From: a virus
Virus record (IMG/VR): IMGVR_UViG_3300048838_000670
Coordinates: 1 to 31,885 of that record
Strand: one strand, 5' to 3'
Length of the DNA: 31,885 nt
The notes beneath the pieces were generated by a model. That model saw nothing but the letters and a program-made list of their open reading frames with translations, ran no database searches and was not told the DNA's origin. Both the position numbers and the translations under genes were made by a program. Below are positions 16,025 through 21,203 of the stretch, piece after piece (positions within the stretch are counted from its first letter, which is position 1; each line of letters opens with the position of its first letter).

Positions 16025-16618
16025 TCAGAGCAGGCGTGCGGGCTTCTTGCCCTGGGCCTCGTCCACGAGGCGCCGGGCGGTGGCGCCCTGGTTCAGGCGG
16101 ATCAGGCCGGCGTTTTCCTGGATGCGCTGCTTGAGCGCGGCGTCCGCCTCGGCGGCCACCTGCACGCCCCTGGCGACCTCGCGGCCGGCACGCTTGAGCT
16201 GCCACGCCCTGGCCAGCGAGGCCAGCAGCGGCACGCCCAGCGCCAGCGGCAATCGGTACGGCTCGGGCAGGAAGGGCAGCACGGTGTTCACCACCTGTCC
16301 GAGGATGGTGTCGCCCGATGGGTCGGCCTCGATGGCGATGGCCACTTCGAGGGCCTTGGTAGCGACGGCCAGTTGCTGCTCGACGGTGTCGAGGGCCTCC
16401 TGGGCCTCAGCCACCGCATCCGGCTCGGCCTCCGGGTCCGCGATGGTGGCGCCCAGGCCAGCCTTGATCCGTTCGAGGTCCTCCACGGCGGGTTCGAGCG
16501 TCTCGCGGGCTTGTCGCGCTTGGTCCTGCGCCTGCTGCTCGGTCAGGCAGCCGGACGCGAACAAGGCCAGCGCAATGACAGCGAGGCCGACAAGGGTGAT
16601 GACTCGGTTTTGACTCAT
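16025..16618 (-). CDS. Phage lipoprotein with helical domain, first gene of the late block
   Basis: A 197-residue protein with a type II signal peptide: hydrophobic core to residue 20 and lipobox ASGC with Cys24. A helical region (residues 26-100, EQQAQDQARQARETLEPAVEDLERI) follows, then a hydrophobic patch (FLPEPYRLPLALGVPLLASLARAW, about 113-137) and a basic helical end. It is probably anchored in the inner leaflet of the outer membrane and may act in lysis (spanin-like) or entry exclusion. The start ATG 16618 has a GAGAGG site 8 nt upstream and lies about 36 nt after a plausible promoter with paired operators. Confidence 0.7.
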   Translation of the reverse strand: MSQNRVITLVGLAVIALALFASGCLTEQQAQDQARQARETLEPAVEDLERIKAGLGATIADPEAEPDAVAEAQEALDTVEQQLAVATKALEVAIAIEADPSGDTILGQVVNTVLPFLPEPYRLPLALGVPLLASLARAWQLKRAGREVARGVQVAAEADAALKQRIQENAGLIRLNQGATARRLVDEAQGKKPARLL

Positions 16619-16653
16619 GGCGCTGCCTCTCGGCAGCTCTGGGGCGTCGGGCT

Positions 16654-16682
16654 ATCGTGGGCAACCCCGCGCGAACTGTCAA
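16654..16682 (-). promoter_or_regulatory. Candidate late promoter
   Basis: On the minus strand TTGACA (16682-16677, consensus -35) is separated by 17 nt from CACGAT (16659-16654, weak -10). Transcription would start about 30 nt before the lipoprotein ATG. The -35 box overlaps the first of two GTCAAG-N5-CTTGAC sites. The weak -10 suggests activation or promoter use by a phage factor. Confidence 0.4.
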
Positions 16683-16720
16683 GTGGGGCTTGACAGTTCA
16701 GCCGTCAAGGATTCCTTGAC
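16678..16720. promoter_or_regulatory. Paired 17-bp dyad operators GTCAAG-N5-CTTGAC
   Basis: Two copies lie at 16678-16694 and 16704-16720, with centres 26 bp apart and different 5-bp spacers. Flanking complementarity extends the first to 11-bp arms (16673-16683, 16689-16699) and the second to 8-bp arms. The second overlaps the stop codon of the membrane-protein gene. Identical half-sites and spacing in both copies point to a dimeric regulator controlling the late block. Confidence 0.6.
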
Positions 16721-17055
16721 GACTGCTCGTCGGCCCAATCCTGGAGCGACTTCGGCTCGGCTGGCTCGATCGCCTCGGCGTCTTCGATCGACTGCCTGTA
16801 CCGCTCGCCGGCCTGTTGCTCCTGGTATGCGGATCCAGCAGCGCCGGCACCCAGAAGCGCGATGCCGAGCAGGGGCAGACCGAATGCCAGCATCGCCAGG
16901 GTGAACAAGTGGGCCGCGACGACGGCCACGAAGACCTGCATCGTCATGTGGACCTTCCACGGGCGCCGGCGGAAGCCCGCGAGCCGTCGATTGACCTCCT
17001 GGAGCTCTTTGAGAACCAGTTCGTTGGTTGCATCGGAGTCGTGTTCGTTGCTCAT
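16705..17055 (-). CDS. Small two-helix membrane protein in the repressor operon
   Basis: A 116-residue protein. A charged N-terminal helix (NELVLKELQEVNRRLAGFRRRPW) precedes a long hydrophobic stretch at residues 40-80 (MQVFVAVVAAHLFTLAMLAFGLPLLGIALLGAGAAG) that can form a membrane hairpin. The C-terminus is acidic. The ATG at 17055 follows the lipoprotein stop by 3 nt, so it is the third gene of the immunity transcript. Genes in this position are often expressed from the prophage and alter the lysogen surface or exclude other phages; that role is inferred from context. Confidence 0.65.
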   Translation of the reverse strand: MSNEHDSDATNELVLKELQEVNRRLAGFRRRPWKVHMTMQVFVAVVAAHLFTLAMLAFGLPLLGIALLGAGAAGSAYQEQQAGERYRQSIEDAEAIEPAEPKSLQDWADEQSSRNP

Positions 17056-17058
17056 GGG

Positions 17059-17514
17059 CTAGTTGTCCTTATAACTCGACCAGTGGGTCAGGATCGCTTC
17101 CTCATCGAAATAGACCCAGGTGACATCCGACCCGAAACGCCAGTCCACGTGACCGTACTGCCACGTGTAGGACGTGCTGTAGCTGCTCTTGCGCTCTTCC
17201 ATCTCGGCTGGCGGGCCCCACGAGTAGTAGACAGCTTGGGACGGCATTCCGTTGCGGATCTCGCGGTTCCTGACAAGCTCATCGACATCGTCTGGCCAGT
17301 CGTACAACTCGATCGCTCGCTCCCGGATCGCGTCTTTGTGCTTCGAGTAGCTGGAGAACGAGTGATCCGCCAGATGGTGGACCTTGGCGTGGGCTTGCCA
17401 CAACTCTGGCTCGTGGAGGCTCGAGATTGTCTGGAGCGACGGCGCGCAACCGACGAAGGACGCAGCAAGCAAGCTACCCGCCAGCGCTCCGACGATCTTC
17501 CTCTTCTTCAGCAT
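17059..17514 (-). CDS. SmpA/BamE-like lipoprotein, probable lysogenic conversion gene
   Basis: A 151-residue protein. The start MLKKRKIVGALAGSLLAASFVGC carries a type II signal peptide with lipobox FVGC (Cys23) and an AAGGGGG site 8 nt upstream. The C-terminal half (REIRNGMPSQAVYYSWGPP, then alternating aromatic strands TSYTWQYG and VTWVYFD) has the G-M-x-x-x-V-x-x-x-W-G-x-P pattern of SmpA/BamE-type beta-lactamase-inhibitor-like folds. It overlaps the repressor gene by 41 nt and should be made in the lysogen. It may modify envelope assembly or block superinfection. Fold assignment is by motif only. Confidence 0.7.
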   Translation of the reverse strand: MLKKRKIVGALAGSLLAASFVGCAPSLQTISSLHEPELWQAHAKVHHLADHSFSSYSKHKDAIRERAIELYDWPDDVDELVRNREIRNGMPSQAVYYSWGPPAEMEERKSSYSTSYTWQYGHVDWRFGSDVTWVYFDEEAILTHWSSYKDN

Positions 17515-18037
17515 CACTGGAACCCCCTTCAGACTCAAAATAGGCGCGGTGCGCTCCGTGGAGATCCTTGGCCGGCGGACCCAACACGACGGCGCGGGAT
17601 CGATCCCCAGCGGAGGCCCTCGCTGCTGACGCCACACCCTCGGCGAAATTGACGATCTCCTGGAGCATCTGGTCGCGACGGTCGCCTTCGGCATGCTCGC
17701 AGATCTCGAGGACGATGGGCCCGATTTCGCCCAGGACCACCCGCACGACGGCCATCTCACGGCTCTGCGACGCGGACGACGCCCGCCGCTCCGCCGCTCT
17801 CGCTTCGAGATCTAGCCTGGCCTGTTGGGCTTCAACCTCCCGCTCGAAGGCCCCAGCGGGAAGCCTCAGCACCCGATCCCAGAGGCTGTACTCCTTTAGT
17901 CGGATTTTGGTAATACCAGATTCGCGCTTGCTGACCGCCGATGGCTTCATATTGGCGGCTCGCGCGATATCGGTCTGCGACATCCCCGATGCCTCACGCA
18001 GTCGCTCTAAAGCCTTGGCACCAGCGGTATTAGGCAC
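17474..18037 (-). CDS. XRE-family transcriptional repressor
   Basis: A 187-residue protein. Residues 6-60 form an XRE/Cro-type helix-turn-helix with ALERLREASGMSQTDIARAANMKPSAVSKRESG. A helical central region (AQQARLDLEARAAERRASS, VVLGEIGPIVLEICEHAEGD) probably mediates oligomerisation, and the end is acidic. No LexA-like protease motif is visible, so induction would differ from lambda CI. The start is GTG 18037; the overlapping ATG at 18039 is in another frame. The gene is divergent from the early HTH gene and is the obvious lysogeny repressor. Confidence 0.8.
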   Translation of the reverse strand: MPNTAGAKALERLREASGMSQTDIARAANMKPSAVSKRESGITKIRLKEYSLWDRVLRLPAGAFEREVEAQQARLDLEARAAERRASSASQSREMAVVRVVLGEIGPIVLEICEHAEGDRRDQMLQEIVNFAEGVASAARASAGDRSRAVVLGPPAKDLHGAHRAYFESEGGSSDAEEEEDRRSAGG

Positions 18038-18073
18038 ATAGGGAGATTACCACCTCTATCCTCTAGACCCCGC

Positions 18074-18180
18074 TTTGTGACGATTTTTTTAGCATTTGTT
18101 CACTTTTGTGCTTGACTATCGGGCACAAATTACCGATACTCGGACCATGTTGGTCACAACTGGTCACAACACGTCACAGG
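18074..18180. promoter_or_regulatory. Immunity control region with a cluster of TTTGTG-type half-sites
   Basis: Half-sites in one orientation lie at 18074 (TTTGTGAC), 18095 (TTTGTTCA) and 18105 (TTTGTGCT). In the other orientation they lie at 18122 (GGCACAAA), 18153 and 18163 (GTCACAAC) and 18173 (GTCACAGG). Copies on the same side are 10 bp apart, so they face the same side of the helix. TGGTCACAAC is an exact tandem duplicate at 18151-18170. The pair 18105/18123 forms a dyad centred on the early -35 box. Confidence 0.65.
18112..18140 (+). promoter_or_regulatory. Early promoter, producing a leaderless transcript
   Basis: TTGACT (18112-18117), a 17-nt spacer and GATACT (18135-18140) make a good sigma-70-type promoter. 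The ATG of the HTH gene begins at 18147, exactly where transcription should start, so the first mRNA is predicted to lack a leader. Half-sites flank and overlap the promoter. Confidence 0.6.
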
Positions 18181-18485
18181 TCATCGGGGTGCAGGAGGTT
18201 GCCAAGGCCCTCTCGCTGCACCCACAGACCATCCGCGAGATGGCCAGCGCCGGCGAGATCCCCGGGGCCAAGCGGCGCGGCACGCGCGGTAAGTGGCTCT
18301 TCCCCGCAACCGCGCCGGCCGACTACCTCGAGCAGAACTCCCCCCATCGCACCCAGACCAGCAGCTCTGGGGCGTCAACAGATGGGGCTCCCTCCGGGCC
18401 CGATCGCCAGGATGGCGACCAGCCGGCAGGAATGCCGGCGGGCTCTTTTGACTCCAACCCGGGCCAGCCGGCCCAGGAGGCCTGA
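18147..18485 (+). CDS. Excisionase/MerR-type HTH regulator (early control protein)
   Basis: A 112-residue protein. Residues 14-60 form an HTH_17-type domain (VIGVQEVAKALSLHPQTIREMASAGEIPGAKR, then GKWLFPATAPADYLE). The rest is a Ser/Gly/Pro/Gln-rich disordered tail. An upstream in-frame TTG lies in the promoter, so ATG 18147 is preferred. The first codons contain two exact copies of TGGTCACAAC, so an operator extends into the coding region and permits autoregulation. Being divergent from the XRE repressor, it plays the part of Cro, or of an early activator. A second HTH_17 protein near the integrase is the likelier excisionase. Confidence 0.75.
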   Translation: MLVTTGHNTSQVIGVQEVAKALSLHPQTIREMASAGEIPGAKRRGTRGKWLFPATAPADYLEQNSPHRTQTSSSGASTDGAPSGPDRQDGDQPAGMPAGSFDSNPGQPAQEA

Positions 18486-18486
18486 C

Positions 18487-18708
18487 ATGGGCATGATCGA
18501 CACAGCCGCTCTCCGCGAGCCCGATTCGCTCCAACTCGGCATCGACGCTCGAGATGCCGCGGACGTGGCCAAACGAATCACCCGCGCCGTCGCCGGCGCG
18601 ACTGCTGAACCGCATCGGGCCCACCAGGGGCACCGCGAGCAACCCGTGCATGGGAACAGGGGCGACCGCATGTCCGACCCCGGGGTCTTCACAGGGCCCG
18701 TTATCTAG
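18487..18708 (+). CDS. Small early protein of unknown function
   Basis: A 73-residue protein, MGMIDTAALREPDSLQLGIDARDAADVAKRITRAVAG at the N-terminus, with a polar His/Arg-rich remainder. The strong AGGAGG site 6 nt before ATG 18487 is the main support; the site lies in the end of the HTH gene, 1 nt separates stop and start. The N-terminal half could form two helices. No family is recognised. It is followed by a structured non-coding region with a tRNA. Confidence 0.55.
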   Translation: MGMIDTAALREPDSLQLGIDARDAADVAKRITRAVAGATAEPHRAHQGHREQPVHGNRGDRMSDPGVFTGPVI

Positions 18709-18772
18709 CCCGGTCCCGCGCGGCCGGGTGCCCGAACGGGTTGCTCGCGCGGTCCCGCCTGGGAGCCCAGGC
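18709..18772 (+). other. Hairpins upstream of the tRNA
   Basis: CCCGG/CCGGG arms (18709-18713, 18724-18728) and a tight GCCTGG/CCAGGC stem (18757-18772) precede the tRNA by 4 nt. They may guide tRNA processing from the early transcript. No reading frame with a ribosome site is visible here. Confidence 0.4.
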
Positions 18773-18776
18773 AGTT

Positions 18777-18849
18777 TGCGGGGTAGAGCAGTGGCCAGCT
18801 TGCCGGGCTCATATCCCGGAGGTCCCTGGTTCGAATCCAGGTCTCGCAA
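18777..18849 (+). tRNA. tRNA with CAU anticodon, initiator-like
   Basis: A complete 73-nt cloverleaf. The acceptor stem is 7 bp with U1-A72 and two G-U pairs; the D-arm is GAGC/GCTT; the anticodon stem is CCGGG/CCCGG with loop CTCATAT; the variable loop is 5 nt; the T-arm is CCTGG-TTCGAAT-CCAGG; the discriminator is A73. CCA is not encoded. Three consecutive G-C pairs at 29-31/39-41 and A11-U24 are hallmarks of initiator tRNA, and the weak U1-A72 pair is the kind of end that formylation tolerates. Elongator tRNA-Met or lysidine tRNA-Ile is less likely. Confidence 0.9.
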
Positions 18850-18850
18850 T

Positions 18851-18933
18851 TCCGGCCTCAACGCCGGAGAAACATCCCGGCTCAAACGGCCGGGTCACTA
18901 AGAAGCCGGCGTGTCCCCGGGTAAGCGCCCGGG
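18851..18933 (+). other. Three hairpins downstream of the tRNA
   Basis: Stems TCCGGC/GCCGGA (18851-18868), CCCGGC/GCCGGG (18876-18894) and CCCGGG/CCCGGG (18916-18933) have 6-7 nt loops. The first two share the loop core TCAA and look like copies of one element. They occupy most of the gap between tRNA and next gene. Confidence 0.45.
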
Positions 18934-18975
18934 CGCTGGTTTGCAGAATCACACACGCACCAGGAGCATCGAACC

Positions 18976-19332
18976 ATGCCAGAGCAAGCCCCCACCCTCG
19001 GCCGAATCGTCCTGTGCCACGCCGGCAACGCCCACCCCGCCGGCCGAGACGATCCCTTGCCGGCCATGGTCGTCACGACCCACAAGGACGGAACGCTCGA
19101 CCTGAACGTCTTCGGCGACGTCGCCACGTTCCGCGGCCGAGGCCAGACGAGCATGGTGATCGAGAAGGTGCCAGCCGGTGAGCCCAACGGGCAGGGAAAG
19201 CGGTGGTGGTGGCCCCCGCGCGTCGCCCTGGGGACCGACGCGCCCCAGGGCGGCGCGGCTGCGGTCGCCGGCGGGAGCGACCTGGGCGCCGATGGCCAGG
19301 CTTCCGGCGGCGGCGACGACGACGCGGCCTAG
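18976..19332 (+). CDS. Conserved-type small phage protein, unknown function
   Basis: A 118-residue protein. Residues 1-65 (LGRIVLCHAGNA, LPAMVVTTHKDGTLDLNVFGD, QTSMVIEKVP) have the strand pattern of a widespread small phage protein with the core PA-x-V-T-x-V-x-x-x-G-x-x-x-L-x-V-F. The remainder is glycine/alanine-rich and acidic. The ATG at 18976 has an AGGAG site 9 nt upstream. It may be a small SH3-like adaptor. It lies before the alternative hairpins that precede the RAMP-like gene. Confidence 0.7.
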   Translation: MPEQAPTLGRIVLCHAGNAHPAGRDDPLPAMVVTTHKDGTLDLNVFGDVATFRGRGQTSMVIEKVPAGEPNGQGKRWWWPPRVALGTDAPQGGAAAVAGGSDLGADGQASGGGDDDAA

Positions 19333-19339
19333 CGAAATA

Positions 19340-19366
19340 CCCCCCAGTGGGGGCTGTGGGAGCCCC
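19340..19366 (+). promoter_or_regulatory. Two mutually exclusive hairpins
   Basis: CCCCC-AGT-GGGGG (19341-19353) and GGGGCT-GTGGG-AGCCCC (19350-19366) share the same four Gs, so only one can form. The element lies 8 nt after a stop codon and about 140 nt before the RAMP-like gene. Such overlap suggests attenuation, though no U-run follows. The rest of the gap to 19504 shows nothing else I can name. Confidence 0.4.
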
Positions 19367-19504
19367 GAGACCCCAAGCCATGGCGGTACCGATTCGCGCC
19401 GCCAAGGCACCCACGGACAGCACGGAGAGACGTGCGGCGCTGGCGCTGGGGTAACACCCGCGCCATTGCTTGACGGATGAAACCGACGAAACCGGAGAAA
19501 CACG

Positions 19505-20176
19505 ATGGCAACGACGACGAAAAAGAAGACTGCTTCCCCAACATCAGAGGCGATCGCGATCAAGCGGCCCAACATGGCCCAGGCCACCTTCGGCATCGTG
19601 GGCATCGCGCCCTACGTGCAGAACAAGTTTTCGAACAAGGCCAGAGAGCAGATTCGATTGAAGCAAGCCGCTGGCAGCACGTCGAACAAGTCGAAGAACC
19701 GCGAGGCCAAGGACTTCGATGCCGCCTACGAGGCAGCCATCCATTACTCAAAGGAGGGGTGGATCGGCATTCCAGCCACTGCGTTCCGTGCCGCGTGCAT
19801 CTCCGCTTGTCGCCTGGTGGACTACAAGATGACCGTCGCCAGGCTTAGCGTCTTCTTTGAGGCCGATGGCTTCGATCGAGACGACGGCACTCCCCTGGTT
19901 CGCATCACGAAGGGCGAGCCTCGGTGCGTCGAGCACATGGTTCGGGTCGGGCCGAGCAAGGCGCCTGACATCCGTTCGAGGCCCATGTGGGACCCCGGCT
20001 GGGAAGCCAACATCACTGTTCGGTTCGACGCCGACCAGTTCACGATCCAGGACGTGGCCAACCTGCTGTCCCGTGTCGGACAGCAGGTCGGGATCGGTGA
20101 GGGGCGACCCGACAGCAAGGGCACCGGCGGCGGTATGGGCTGGGGCATGTTCCTTCTGGCGGAGGGCGGCAAATGA
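19505..20176 (+). CDS. RAMP-like (Cas7-like?) phage protein next to the pentamer array
   Basis: A 223-residue protein. After a basic N-terminus come the strand ATFGIVGIAPYVQNKF, a helix, the segment GWIGIPATAFRAACISACRLVDYKMTVARLSVFFEADGFD, then a strand ITVRFDADQFTIQDVANLLSRVGQQVG. It ends with the glycine-rich VGIGEGRPDSKGTGGGMGWGMFLL. The alternation of strands and helices and the terminal G-x-G-x-x-x-(n)-G-x-G-x-hydrophobic stretch resemble the RAMP fold of Cas7/Cas5/Cas6 RNA-binding proteins. This is an inference from pattern. No catalytic site is evident. The start ATG 19505 follows GGAGA by 6 nt. It is coupled by ATGA to the next gene, and the pair abuts the 54-nt array. Confidence 0.75.
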   Translation: MATTTKKKTASPTSEAIAIKRPNMAQATFGIVGIAPYVQNKFSNKAREQIRLKQAAGSTSNKSKNREAKDFDAAYEAAIHYSKEGWIGIPATAFRAACISACRLVDYKMTVARLSVFFEADGFDRDDGTPLVRITKGEPRCVEHMVRVGPSKAPDIRSRPMWDPGWEANITVRFDADQFTIQDVANLLSRVGQQVGIGEGRPDSKGTGGGMGWGMFLLAEGGK

Positions 20177-20598
20177 GCCGGTTGCTGACGGTTGAGCTTG
20201 AGAAGGTCCGGTTACAGTCCAAGGACGGCATGCTCCGGCCCGAGAAGGTGGTCGAGTACGCGCGCAAGAACCCCAAGAGCGAGCTGCACAAACAGTTCGA
20301 CTGGGACAAGAGCGTGGCCGCCAACAAGTGGCTGCTGCACCAGGCCCGCGAGATCATCCGTGTGGCGGTCATGTACGTGGGCGACGGTCCCAAGTCGGTT
20401 CGGGCGTACGTCTCGCTCGACCAGGACCGGGCCAACGGTGGCGGGTACCGATCGACCACCGACGTGGCATCGAGCGACGCCCTGCGATCGGCCATGCTGG
20501 CAGAGGCGAAACGCGACGCCGATGCATTCGTGAGGAAATACCAGAGCTTGGAGGAATACGCGGAAGCGATCGCGGCGATCCGAAAGGTCGCCGGATAA
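20173..20598 (+). CDS. Conserved-type phage protein, partner of the RAMP-like protein
   Basis: A 141-residue protein: MSRLLTVELEKVRLQSKDGMLRPEKVVEYARKNPKSELHKQFDWD, a helix AANKWLLHQAREIIRVAV, a strand SVRAYVSLDQDRANGGGYRS, then a long helix ending AEAIAAIRKVAG. The pattern L-x-P-E-x-V-V-x-x-A, then H-x-x-F-x-W-D, then QAR-x-I-I, then YVSL-x-x-DR is one I associate with a recurring phage family of unknown role. It has no catalytic motif. It overlaps the RAMP-like gene by 4 nt, and its stop lies only 3 nt before the first array unit, which suggests the three form one functional cassette. Confidence 0.75.
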   Translation: MSRLLTVELEKVRLQSKDGMLRPEKVVEYARKNPKSELHKQFDWDKSVAANKWLLHQAREIIRVAVMYVGDGPKSVRAYVSLDQDRANGGGYRSTTDVASSDALRSAMLAEAKRDADAFVRKYQSLEEYAEAIAAIRKVAG

Positions 20599-20601
20599 CA
20601 C

Positions 20602-20826
20602 GGCAGGCGCGGCTTGGTCTGGCCAGGCGTGACTTGGTGAGGCAAGGCGTGGCATGGCAGGCACGACACGGCCCGGTGCGGAATCGTGAGGCAGGGCCGG
20701 GCATGGCACGGCAGGCATGGATAGGCAAGGCACGAATTGGCGGTACAAGGCCAGGATTGGCATGGCAGGCACGGCGAGGTCCGGCATGGCCCAGTAAGGC
20801 ACGTCACGCCAGGGCGCGGCAGGCAT
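20602..20826 (+). repeat. 54-nt periodic array of GGCNN pentamers (candidate non-coding RNA or DNA element)
   Basis: Four complete units start at 20602, 20656, 20710 and 20764, and a terminal stub at 20818. Each unit is GGCA followed by exactly ten pentamers. Thirty-two of the 40 pentamers begin with GG, most with GGC, and the last two positions vary. Unit boundaries are well conserved (GGCRY-GGCA-GGCRY), while the middle deviates most: GACTT at 20631, CGTGA at 20685, TACAA at 20744 and AGTAA at 20793. The lengths 4 and 5 rule out a conserved protein reading. It is the only large interruption in a 12-kb chain of overlapping genes. It is not a CRISPR array: there are no clean repeats and spacers. 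Confidence 0.9.
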
Positions 20827-20829
20827 CTT

Positions 20830-20878
20830 GCCCAACGACCGGGACACCGGTCATCGGGCTTTGGCGGTGAGATCCGCC
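20830..20878 (+). other. Two stem-loops closing the array region
   Basis: GACCGG-GACA-CCGGTC (20837-20852), extended by GCCC/GGGC around a small internal loop (20830-20859), is followed by GGCGG-TGAGAT-CCGCC (20863-20878). They start 3 nt after the last array pentamer and end before the GGGAG ribosome site of the next gene. They may define the 3-prime end of an array RNA or protect it. Confidence 0.5.
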
Positions 20879-20891
20879 TGGGAGCAGAAAA

Positions 20892-21203
20892 ATGAACCAC
20901 GCGCATCGCACCGGCGAGCGGCAGGTATCCAATGCCGACTCGAAGCTGTCCCACACCATCGCCTACGCCGCCCTGGGCAGCATCCTGGGCGCCATCGCCC
21001 TGCTGCTGTGGCTCCAGTTCGGCTGGTACGCCCTGGCCTTCATCGGCTGCTTCCTCGGCGCCGCCCTGCTGGCCAGGCTCATGGCCAAGGTCGAGCTCAA
21101 GCGGATGATCCGCGAGCTCGAGTACCAGCGCCGCACGCCCTACGAGGCGGGCGTCGGCCAGGTGGGCCAGAAGGTCGGCCAGAACCTGGACGTGGAAGCG
21201 TGA
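20892..21203 (+). CDS. Small membrane protein
   Basis: A 103-residue protein with two adjacent transmembrane helices at about residues 21-65 (TIAYAALGSILGAIALLLWLQ and WYALAFIGCFLGAALLARLM) and a charged, helical C-terminus (KVELKRMIRELEYQRR). The ATG at 20892 follows GGGAG by 7 nt, the first independent ribosome site after the array. It is coupled by GTGA to the next gene. A holin-like or membrane-tethering role is possible, but its early position argues against a lysis gene. Confidence 0.7.
   Translation: MNHAHRTGERQVSNADSKLSHTIAYAALGSILGAIALLLWLQFGWYALAFIGCFLGAALLARLMAKVELKRMIRELEYQRRTPYEAGVGQVGQKVGQNLDVEA

Noticed and set aside
16673-16721. Tandem intrinsic terminators
   Set aside because: Neither stem is followed by a T-run on either strand, and the shared GTCAAG-N5-CTTGAC motif fits operators better. 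Termination cannot be fully excluded.
17474-17514. Overlap of repressor and lipoprotein genes as evidence of a frameshifted single gene
   Set aside because: The lipoprotein start has its own ribosome site and a complete signal peptide, and the repressor has a natural acidic end.
18777-18849. The tRNA as an integration (att) site
   Set aside because: It lies in the middle of the early block, 12 kb from the integrase, with phage genes on both sides.
19380-19454. 24-codon reading frame MAVPIRAAKAPTDSTERRA
   Set aside because: No ribosome site and no coupling to a neighbour; it could be real, but there is nothing to support it.
20602-20826. CRISPR array
   Set aside because: There are no identical repeats separated by unique spacers. 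The whole unit is built of degenerate pentamers, and no cas1/cas2 or effector genes are nearby.
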